In this document: positions 1-5,045 of the stretch, in pieces
Layout: each line of letters begins with the position of its first letter
How positions within the stretch are numbered: the stretch's first letter is position 1
Source of the DNA: Bryobacterales bacterium
GTDB taxonomy: Bacteria; Acidobacteriota; Terriglobia; Bryobacterales; Bryobacteraceae
DNA: 7,194 bases
Assembly: GCA_003142355.1 (NCBI GenBank)
Contig: PLMF01000358.1
Span: 1 to 7,194, forward strand
Direction: 5' to 3'
Translations under genes and position numbers: made by a program
The notes under the pieces: model-generated
The model's input: only the letters and a program-made list of their open reading frames with translations
Told to the model about the DNA's origin: nothing
Databases searched by the model: none

Positions 1-12
1 AGATGGGTTGCT

Positions 13-192
13 CTAACGCTTACACTTCATCCCCTCACTGAGGTCGTCACCTTGCTTTGGACAGGTCTTGAATTTGTAATCTTCGAGGAGCGATGGGAAT
101 AAATGAGTGAATATGTCCTTGCCGCCTGGATTCAGTTCATTTATATCCATGAGCCACAGTGCTCTCGCCAATCCCACTGACAGTAGCTTCAT
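13..192 (-). CDS. Small protein of unknown function, third gene of the toxin-antitoxin operon (possibly truncated)
   Basis: This 59-residue ORF starts at an ATG only 2 nt after the antitoxin stop codon, with a purine-rich GGTGGATAGAG just upstream that can serve as ribosome binding site, so it is almost surely co-transcribed and translationally coupled. The product begins MKLLSVGLARALWLMD and continues with an INELNPGGKDIF stretch, a LFPSLLEDYKF segment and a charged, Cys/Lys-rich end (GMKCKR). It has no clear signal peptide or long membrane segment. It ends at a TAG 12 bases from the window edge. The first 50 residues read like the ordered N-terminus of a larger protein, so a premature stop or frameshift relative to a longer family is possible. 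I do not recognise the family with confidence. By position it could be an accessory factor of the toxin-antitoxin pair; it does not resemble SecB-like chaperones of TAC systems. That it is translated is inferred from spacing and codon order. Confidence 0.6.
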   Translation of the reverse strand: MKLLSVGLARALWLMDINELNPGGKDIFTHLFPSLLEDYKFKTCPKQGDDLSEGMKCKR

Positions 193-194
193 CT

Positions 195-749
195 CTATCC
201 ACCTGCCCAGCCGCCCAACCCCTGCGCTGTTTGCACAGCCAGGGCCTGCGCGGGCGGCTGCATGAAAGTTAGATTCCCCTTGCGCTGTGCCGGTTCGAGC
301 AGAGCTGGATCGGGCGTTAGTTGGCGGTTTACGAGTTCTGGTTGTTCGGTTCCTCGGAAGATGGAGGCCTTCTGCTGCGGCTTGCGATCAATGAAGCCGG
401 AGTCCTCATCAAAATTAGGGACGCTGAACGACTCCGGATCAAACTCCTCCGACCACCTCGCCAACTCGCTGAACGGCGCAAAGCGCACGATTAACCCGCA
501 GTCGAAGGCTTCCGCTATCCGACGAAGGGTTTCGATGTTGGGGCGGGTCTTTCCGGGAGTCATCAGACCGGAGATTCGTGGCTGTAGCATCTGGGCGCGT
601 TGCGCGACAGTCTCCTGTGTCCAGCCGGGACGGTTCTTCAGCATCGCCCGGATCTGAAACGGAATTCCAATATTGACCTGGGAGGCCACGAATGCTTTTC
701 GATACTCCGGATCGCGTAGCTTTTCGCCAAGCTTAGAGATCGTATTCAA
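195..749 (-). CDS. XRE-family helix-turn-helix antitoxin (HigA-like) with long C-terminal tail
   Basis: The 184-residue product has a helix-turn-helix domain at about residues 30-87 (WTQETVAQRAQ, then LQPRISGLMTPG as turn and recognition helix, then IETLRRIAEAFD), preceded by a KLRDPEYRKAF segment and followed by RFAPFSELARW, a combination seen in XRE antitoxins or repressors paired with HigB-like toxins. It should neutralise the toxin encoded just upstream and repress the shared promoter. The start is a TTG at 749-747, overlapping the toxin end by 17 nt; a GGGAGAGG ribosome binding site (759-766) sits 9 nt before it, and no ATG lies near. Residues about 105-184 form an acidic then Pro/Gln/Ala/Gly-rich tail that exceeds the usual HigA length and is probably disordered; such tails in TAC antitoxins bind a chaperone, but that role here is only a suggestion. 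Family assignment is firm; the exact type is not. Confidence 0.85.
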   Translation of the reverse strand: MNTISKLGEKLRDPEYRKAFVASQVNIGIPFQIRAMLKNRPGWTQETVAQRAQMLQPRISGLMTPGKTRPNIETLRRIAEAFDCGLIVRFAPFSELARWSEEFDPESFSVPNFDEDSGFIDRKPQQKASIFRGTEQPELVNRQLTPDPALLEPAQRKGNLTFMQPPAQALAVQTAQGLGGWAGG

Positions 750-1134
750 TGGTCTTTACCTCTCCCTTTTGGATCTCGTTCTTACGTTTGACTGCCGTCG
801 CAAGCGCATCTGCTGGATTGTAGATATTCTGCTTGTGCGTGCATCCGAGTACTGCATACCAGACACCTTCTCCGAAGAATCCTAATAGGCGATGCTGCTT
901 GTTTCCTGAGATCCAGCGAAGCTCCCCCAAACCCCGCGCTTGAGATGCCTTCACGCCTTTGATAGATCGTAGCTGAGGCCGGTAGTACGGCGGTCTCCAG
1001 TCTGTGACCATTCGCATCATGCGAATGAATGCGTCTGCGTCGGCTCTCTCTCCTGTGTGGATAACCCATCGCGCCACTCGGCGATTTTGGCCTTGCCGCC
1101 TGGTGAGATGTAGCAGCGTATCTGGGTACGCCAT
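733..1134 (-). CDS. HigB/RelE-like toxin (phage Gp49-like family)
   Basis: The 133-residue basic protein carries the pattern of the RelE/HigB mRNA-interferase fold: LRSIKG (55-60), LGELRW (69-74), HRLLGFF (81-87), WYAVLGCTHKQ (92-102) and a C-terminal helix with DALATAVKRKNEI (109-121). Members cleave mRNA at the ribosome, using basic and aromatic residues of the last strands and helix. It is the first gene of the operon, as in higBA where the toxin precedes the antitoxin, and its TAA stop lies inside the antitoxin gene. The ATG start is the only usable one: an in-frame TGA lies six codons upstream. No good Shine-Dalgarno sequence precedes it and the predicted transcription start is only a few nucleotides away, so the message may be almost leaderless. 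Toxin activity is inferred from family and gene order; the N-terminal 45 residues are less typical. Confidence 0.75.
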   Translation of the reverse strand: MAYPDTLLHLTRRQGQNRRVARWVIHTGERADADAFIRMMRMVTDWRPPYYRPQLRSIKGVKASQARGLGELRWISGNKQHRLLGFFGEGVWYAVLGCTHKQNIYNPADALATAVKRKNEIQKGEVKTIEYDL

Positions 1135-1143
1135 CCATTCATG

Positions 1144-1172
1144 AGCATATCATAAAAAAGTTATACGGGCAA
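1144..1172 (-). promoter_or_regulatory. Putative sigma-70 promoter of the toxin-antitoxin operon
   Basis: On the minus strand a TTGCCC -35 element (1172-1167) and a TATGCT -10 element (1149-1144) are separated by 17 nt, and a TG one base before the -10 gives an extended -10. Transcription would start near 1137, only about 1-5 nt before the toxin ATG at 1134. The XRE antitoxin would be expected to bind here, but I see no convincing operator palindrome. Confidence 0.5.
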
Positions 1173-1204
1173 GCGTCTTCCTTCGAGTTTTCTATTCTTT
1201 TTTT

Positions 1205-1233
1205 ATTATACCTGTATTGTGCTAAAAACAAAA
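1205..1233 (-). promoter_or_regulatory. Possible second, upstream promoter for the toxin-antitoxin operon
   Basis: A perfect TATAAT on the minus strand (1210-1205) lies in an AT-rich stretch. The hexamer 17 nt upstream is only TTTTGT, so the -35 is poor. If active it would give a leader of about 65 nt before the toxin. The rest of the gap between yvcK and the toxin (1135-1320) shows no gene and no clear intrinsic terminator for yvcK. Confidence 0.3.
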
Positions 1234-1320
1234 GGCCAACGATCCATGGTCGCCAAACCGAAAACGCTGGTATGGCGAAAGGCCGGTTCTTAGGGGCCGA
1301 TGTCCGTCTCCACACTACTC

Positions 1321-2331
1321 TTATGGCTGGCCGCTCTTCCGCCGTCTGCCTTCCTGCGCCAGCTTTACCACCACCGCGGCTGTGGCGCCGGGGTCGTGCC
1401 GCACCTTGCCGGTATGTTGCGCCAGGTTACCGGCCATCACCTTGAGCCCCATCTGGTAAATGGCGTCGACGTCGTTTTCCACCGGCAGCGCGGCTTCCCT
1501 GGCGTAGCGCTTCTTCACGGCCGAGGGAATCGGCCGGATGTTGACCACGGCGTAATCCAGAAATTTCCGGCCCGCGTGCTGGTAGATCGCGCGCACATGG
1601 TCGGAAGCCCGAAAATTCGTGGTTTCGCCCGGCTGCCACATCAGGTTCACGAAGTACGCCTTGACCGCCGCCGATCTGCGGATGGCCGAAGGAATCCCTT
1701 CCACCAGCAGGTTCGGAATCACGCTGGTGAACAGCGATCCCGGCCCCAGCGTGATGGCGTCCGCCTCGGCGATGGCGCTCAAAGCCGCCTCCAGCGGCCG
1801 CACCTGGCGCGGAATCAGGCGAATGCGCTTGATTCTGTGCCGGCTGCGGCTGATGCGGGTTTCTCCCACCACCCGCACGCCGTTCGCCAGCGTGGCTTCA
1901 ACGGCCACGTTCGAGGTGGTCGAGGGATAGATGTGGCCCGCGATTTTGAGCACTTCCGAAGAAGCTCTCACCGCCTCCGGAAAGTCGCCCATGATCTGGG
2001 TCAGGGCCGTCAGAAACAGGTTGCCGAAGCTGTGTCCCTTGAGCCCTCGGCCGGACTGGAACCGGAACTGGAACAGCCGGGAGAGCAGGCTGGAATCCTC
2101 ACTCAGCGCCACCATGCAGTTGCGGATGTCGCCCGGCGGCAGCACGTCGAATTCCCGGCGCAAGCGGCCGGAGCTGCCGCCATCGTCGGTCACGGTGACG
2201 ATGGCCGTGATATCTACCGCCGGCGCCGCCGGATCGGCGGGCCGGGCGTAATATTTCAGCCCTTCCAGAACCGCCGACAACCCCGTGCCTCCGCCGATGA
2301 CGACCACGCGGAGTGGTGAGGTGTCTTCCAT
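1321..2331 (-). CDS. yvcK: YvcK/CofD-like UDP-sugar-binding gluconeogenesis factor
   Basis: The 336-residue protein is a YvcK family member (B. subtilis YvcK is of similar size). It shows the glycine-rich nucleotide-binding start VVVIGGGTGLSAVLEGLK (9-26), the family signature TVTDDGGSSGRLR (46-58) followed by PPGDIRNCMVAL (65-76), GHSFGN (99-104) and ADAITLGPGSLFTSV (190-204). Known members bind UDP-sugars such as UDP-GlcNAc and are needed for growth and cell shape on gluconeogenic carbon sources; despite the fold shared with CofD, they are not F420 synthesis enzymes. The usual partners rapZ/yvcJ and whiA are absent here; instead it follows a TPR gene by 20 nt and galT beyond that. The ATG at 2331 is the only good start: an AAGGAG overlapping the TPR stop lies about 15 nt before it, which is rather far. 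The last residues are Arg/Lys-rich. Confidence 0.93.
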   Translation of the reverse strand: MEDTSPLRVVVIGGGTGLSAVLEGLKYYARPADPAAPAVDITAIVTVTDDGGSSGRLRREFDVLPPGDIRNCMVALSEDSSLLSRLFQFRFQSGRGLKGHSFGNLFLTALTQIMGDFPEAVRASSEVLKIAGHIYPSTTSNVAVEATLANGVRVVGETRISRSRHRIKRIRLIPRQVRPLEAALSAIAEADAITLGPGSLFTSVIPNLLVEGIPSAIRRSAAVKAYFVNLMWQPGETTNFRASDHVRAIYQHAGRKFLDYAVVNIRPIPSAVKKRYAREAALPVENDVDAIYQMGLKVMAGNLAQHTGKVRHDPGATAAVVVKLAQEGRRRKSGQP

Positions 2332-2351
2332 GGGATGGAAGCCGGTCTCCT

Positions 2352-2939
2352 TTACCAGCCCTTCCTCTCCGGATAGAGCAGCACGTCGAACGGCGGCTGA
2401 TTGGCCAGCGGCGCGAAGTCGGCGTCGTGCCGGGCCATGATGCGGTTGCGCGGCTCCAACTCGATGGCGCGCGTCAAATTCTCATGGGCGCCGGCCAGGT
2501 CGCCCCCCAGCGCCTGCGCCAGCGCCAGCGCGTAATAGATGTGGTCCGCTCCCGGCGCAAGCTGGAGGGCCTGTTCCAGGTGCGCGCGCGCTTCCGCCAC
2601 ATTGCGCGCGTTGATCTCGGCCACGCCGTAGGTGTAGTAATCCTCCGCCGAGCGCAAGTTCGGGGTGGCCTGTTCCAGACGCCGGTCGCACATGGCCCGA
2701 TGCAACTGCGCGCGATTCGCCACGTCGCGTTCCGGGCCTTTCGCCGCCTCCACGAAAAGTTCCCGGGCCTGTTTGAGCTCGCGCGCGTGAAACAACTTCA
2801 TGGCGGCCTCGAATCTGCCGAGCTGCGTCTCGGAGCTCATCGGCGGCGCCACCGTTGCGGCCGCGGCCGCGGGCTCGCGCGAGGCCGCCTTTGGACCTTC
2901 GGCGGTTTTGGAAGCGAAACTCTTCTTCGTCTCGGGCAT
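2352..2939 (-). CDS. Tetratricopeptide-repeat protein
   Basis: The 195-residue protein has a charged, alanine-rich and probably disordered N-terminus (residues 1-35), then helical repeats with TPR spacing: FEAAMKLFHARELKQARELF near 43-62, YYTYGVAEINARNVAEARAHLEQALQ near 101-126 and HIYYALALAQALGGDLAGAHENLTRAI near 133-159. It has no signal peptide or membrane segment, so it is likely cytoplasmic. TPR arrays are protein-binding scaffolds; the partner is unknown. It sits between galT and yvcK, 20 nt upstream of the latter, and the two are probably one transcription unit served by the promoter at 2979-3008. The ATG at 2939 has no evident Shine-Dalgarno sequence; an internal ATG at residue 34, just before the repeats, is a possible alternative start. 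Confidence 0.85.
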   Translation of the reverse strand: MPETKKSFASKTAEGPKAASREPAAAAATVAPPMSSETQLGRFEAAMKLFHARELKQARELFVEAAKGPERDVANRAQLHRAMCDRRLEQATPNLRSAEDYYTYGVAEINARNVAEARAHLEQALQLAPGADHIYYALALAQALGGDLAGAHENLTRAIELEPRNRIMARHDADFAPLANQPPFDVLLYPERKGW

Positions 2940-2978
2940 GATAGCCAGCCCAGTTCTGGCACGTCGAACGATCTAGCG

Positions 2979-3008
2979 TTTATACCAGACCGTGCCGTGC
3001 CTGCGCAA
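2979..3008 (-). promoter_or_regulatory. Putative promoter for the TPR-yvcK unit
   Basis: A TTGCGC -35 (3008-3003) and a TATAAA -10 (2984-2979) are separated by 18 nt on the minus strand, with a TG one base before the -10 (extended -10). It lies in the 72-nt gap after galT and would start transcripts about 30-35 nt before the TPR start codon. It suggests that TPR-yvcK can be expressed independently of galT. Confidence 0.45.
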
Positions 3009-3011
3009 GCG

Positions 3012-4013
3012 CTACCCCAAACCCGCTTCCCGCAGAAACCGCGCGGATTCCTCCGGCGGCGTCGGATTGATATAAAATCCCGTTCCCCATTCGAACCCGG
3101 CCACCTTGGTCAGCTTGGGCATGATCTCCACGTGCCAGTGGTAGTACGGCAGCGGCGCCTCCTGCACGGGCGCGCTGTGCACAATGAAATTGTACGCCGG
3201 CCGCTCCAACGTCTTGTCTATTTTGCGCATGGTCGAGCGCAAAACCCAGGCCAGGTTTTGAAACGTGGGAGCGTCCGAGTCTTCGAAGTGCGATTGGTGC
3301 CGCTTCGGCAGAATCCAGGTCTCGAAGGGAAATCGCGGCGCGTAGGGCTCCAGCACCGTGAACCGGTCCGTTTCCATCACCAGGCGCACCCCCGCCGTGC
3401 TCTCCTCCCGGATGATGTCGCAGAAGATGCAACGCTCCTTCAAGTCGTAGAATTTCTTGCTGGCGTCCACCTCCTCCATAACTCGCTTGGGAACGACCGG
3501 CAGCGCGATGAGTTGGGAATGCGGATGCTCCAGCGATGCCCCCGCCGCCTCGCCATGGTTCTTGAACAGCAGGATGTAGCGGAACCGCCGATCTTTCTTC
3601 AGATCGTTGACCCGGTCCCGGAAGGCCCACAGCAGCTCTTCGATTTGCCGCTCCGGCATTTCGGCCAGCGTCGCCGCGTGTTCGGGAGTCTCGATGATCA
3701 CCTCATGCGCGCCGATGCCGTTCATCTTGTCGTACATGCCTTCGCCCTGGCGGTTGAGCTCGCCTTCGATCCCCAGCACCGGGAACTTGTTGGCCACCAC
3801 CCGCACGCGCCAGCCTGGCTCGTTGCGCCCGCCGCTGTTGCGGTAGGCCAGGATCTCCGGCGGCGTTTTGTGCTCGTGGCCGTAGTCGAATGGGCAGACG
3901 CCCTGGGCGGCAGGCGGAACCGGCTGCCGGATGAAATCGCTGGGGCGTTTGGCGCGTTCGGTGGCGATGATGACCCATCGCCCCGTGATTGGGTCCTTAC
4001 GCAATTCGGGCAA
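3012..4013 (-). CDS. galT: Galactose-1-phosphate uridylyltransferase
   Basis: GalT moves UMP from UDP-glucose to galactose 1-phosphate in the Leloir pathway. With the TTG start chosen here the protein has 333 residues, normal for the family, and opens with the conserved ELRKDPITGRWVIIATERA. The catalytic site HPHSQ is at 163-167, with His165 the expected UMP-carrying nucleophile. The C-terminal domain has CIFC (195-198), PYYHWHVEI (289-297) and AGFEWGTGFYINPTPPEE (305-322). The N-terminal metal site has Cys40, His112 and His163 but Asp43 where E. coli has its second cysteine. A longer reading frame with ATG starts exists upstream, but it runs through the inverted repeat and into yraN and has no family similarity. 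The TTG at 4013 has a GGAGG 11 nt before it. No galE or galK is visible, so the pathway genes are elsewhere. Confidence 0.93.
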   Translation of the reverse strand: MPELRKDPITGRWVIIATERAKRPSDFIRQPVPPAAQGVCPFDYGHEHKTPPEILAYRNSGGRNEPGWRVRVVANKFPVLGIEGELNRQGEGMYDKMNGIGAHEVIIETPEHAATLAEMPERQIEELLWAFRDRVNDLKKDRRFRYILLFKNHGEAAGASLEHPHSQLIALPVVPKRVMEEVDASKKFYDLKERCIFCDIIREESTAGVRLVMETDRFTVLEPYAPRFPFETWILPKRHQSHFEDSDAPTFQNLAWVLRSTMRKIDKTLERPAYNFIVHSAPVQEAPLPYYHWHVEIMPKLTKVAGFEWGTGFYINPTPPEESARFLREAGLG

Positions 4014-4024
4014 TTGGGAAGATC

Positions 4025-4029
4025 CCTCC
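4025..4029 (-). promoter_or_regulatory. Ribosome binding site that fixes the galT TTG start
   Basis: GGAGG on the minus strand lies 11 nt before the TTG at 4013-4011. A second in-frame TTG three codons further on is less likely because family conservation begins at the ELRKDP that contains it. No ATG or GTG is available between this site and the conserved start. Confidence 0.6.
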
Positions 4030-4070
4030 GCAGTGAACAGCAGGATTGAGCAAGAGATGATTATAGCGTG

Positions 4071-4118
4071 GGTAGCGCCGGGCCCAAGGCACACCCCCTT
4101 GCCACCGGCGGCGCTACC
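4071..4118. repeat. Long inverted repeat spanning the yraN stop codon
   Basis: GGTAGCGCCG (4071-4080) and its exact reverse complement (4109-4118) form a 10-bp stem. Inside, CAAGG (4085-4089) and CCTTG (4097-4101) can form a second 5-bp stem with a 7-nt loop. The yraN TAG (4116-4114) lies in the stem. No T-run follows on the minus strand, so it is not a typical intrinsic terminator; it may slow RNA decay, pause transcription, or be a copy of a dispersed repeat. The same octamer GGTAGCGC also contains the galT stop codon (3016-3009). Confidence 0.6.
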
Positions 4119-4500
4119 GCGTGCGGAACGCGTCCCGGATCCACTCGACACGTGCCGGTTTCTCGAGCACCACGCTGACGATGTCGAAGCGCACGCGCTC
4201 CCATTCCACGCCGGCGCGCCGCGCATAATCGCGGGCCGCGCGCCGCACGTGCTCTTGCTTCTCGGCATCCACCGCCCGTTCCGGTTCTCCGAACTCGGCG
4301 CTGGCGCGCGTCTTCACTTCCACGAACACCAGGTTGCCGCCGTGCCACGCCACCAGGTCGATCTCTCCCCCGCCCGACCGCGGCTGGTAATTCCGCGCCA
4401 CAACGGTGCAGCCGCGGCGGCGCAGGTGCCGGTGCGCCAGGTCTTCGCCCACTCGCCCATGGTCGTCTTTGAGCCAGTGGCGCCTTACCGCGTCCGCCAT
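4114..4500 (-). CDS. yraN: YraN/UPF0102 family nuclease-fold protein
   Basis: With the ATG at 4500 the protein has 128 residues, typical of UPF0102. It has the family features GRVGEDLAHRHLRRRG (15-30), VVARNYQPRSGGGEIDLVA (33-51) and VFVEVKTRAS (58-67). Glu19, Asp48 and Glu61-Val-Lys63 fit the D...ExK metal site of restriction-endonuclease-like folds, so a DNA-processing role is plausible; the exact function of the family is not settled. The reading frame continues upstream to 4638, but that extension overlaps the methyltransferase gene and is not conserved in type. A GTG at 4521, overlapping the methyltransferase TGA as GTGA, is an alternative start that adds seven residues. Neither start has a strong Shine-Dalgarno sequence, so translation may be coupled to the gene before it. 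Confidence 0.88.
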   Translation of the reverse strand: MADAVRRHWLKDDHGRVGEDLAHRHLRRRGCTVVARNYQPRSGGGEIDLVAWHGGNLVFVEVKTRASAEFGEPERAVDAEKQEHVRRAARDYARRAGVEWERVRFDIVSVVLEKPARVEWIRDAFRTR

Positions 4501-4517
4501 GCGATAGATCAGCCCGA

Positions 4518-5045
4518 TCACTTCAGAACTTCGAACTCGAACTCCATGGCCTTCCCGCGCACCACGTAGCAAAGGTAGTATTCCCAAAAGCGCCGGTAGC
4601 GAGGAAAGCGGTTGACCAGCAATTCGAACCCGAGACACCTCCAGAATGCGAGTAGCTTTACCCGCACGGAAATCTCACGAAATTTCACTTTCGAGTAGTA
4701 GCCGAACCCGCCATGGTCCTCGCCGAAGTAGCGAAAACTGAAACTGTTCAGGTGGCTCTTGTGGGTGGGGTCGCAGAACGAGCTGAAATCGGTGTAGTGC
4801 GGCGTCTCGATGCGCACCGTGCCGCCCGCGCGCACCAGGCGGTGAAACTCCTCCATGGTGCGCATCACGTCGTTTACGTGCTCGATCACGTGGATGGCCG
4901 TCAGCCGGTCGAACGAGCTGTCGGCGAACGGGTAGGGGAACCGGTCCAGGTCCGCCAGGACGTCGGCGCGGCTGGCGGGATTGCGGTCGATACCGATGGC
5001 GCCGGGCTGCTTGTGAACGCCGCAGCCGACGTCGAGGGTTTTCAT
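4518..5045 (-). CDS. SAM-dependent methyltransferase (type 11-like)
   Basis: The 175-residue product begins directly with the SAM-binding motif MKTLDVGCGVHKQPGAIGID, where Asp20 should bind the ribose, followed by FPYPFADSSFDRLTAIHVIE (37-56, post-I/motif II region), VRAGGTVRIETPHYTD (71-86) and a His/Phe/Tyr-rich segment FSSFCDPTHKSHLNSFSF (87-104). This is a class I Rossmann methyltransferase of the small COG4627-like kind; the substrate cannot be told. The ATG at 5045 overlaps the aminotransferase TGA as ATGA, a classic coupling arrangement, and is preferred to a start 23 codons upstream that would run into the aminotransferase gene and precede the motif I strand with unconserved residues. 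The C-terminal part is rich in aromatic and basic residues (WRCLGFELLVNRFPRYRRFW), which may bind a membrane or a large substrate. Confidence 0.85.
   Translation of the reverse strand: MKTLDVGCGVHKQPGAIGIDRNPASRADVLADLDRFPYPFADSSFDRLTAIHVIEHVNDVMRTMEEFHRLVRAGGTVRIETPHYTDFSSFCDPTHKSHLNSFSFRYFGEDHGGFGYYSKVKFREISVRVKLLAFWRCLGFELLVNRFPRYRRFWEYYLCYVVRGKAMEFEFEVLK

Noticed and set aside
1250..1278. Inverted repeat TCGCCA/TGGCGA in the yvcK-toxin gap as an antitoxin operator
   Set aside because: Six-base arms 17 nt apart are too weak, and they lie upstream of both promoters.
1300..2319. Plus-strand open frame of 339 codons opposite yvcK
   Set aside because: His/Arg/Gln-rich antisense frame typical of GC-rich DNA; the minus frame is a clear YvcK.
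2313..4049. Plus-strand open frame of 578 codons
   Set aside because: Runs antisense across the TPR gene and galT, with an Arg/His/Leu-biased sequence and no domain; a shadow of two real genes.
4014..4268. N-terminal extension of galT to an upstream ATG
   Set aside because: It would translate the inverted repeat and overlap yraN, and adds 85 residues with no similarity; the TTG at 4013 has a ribosome binding site and fits the family length.
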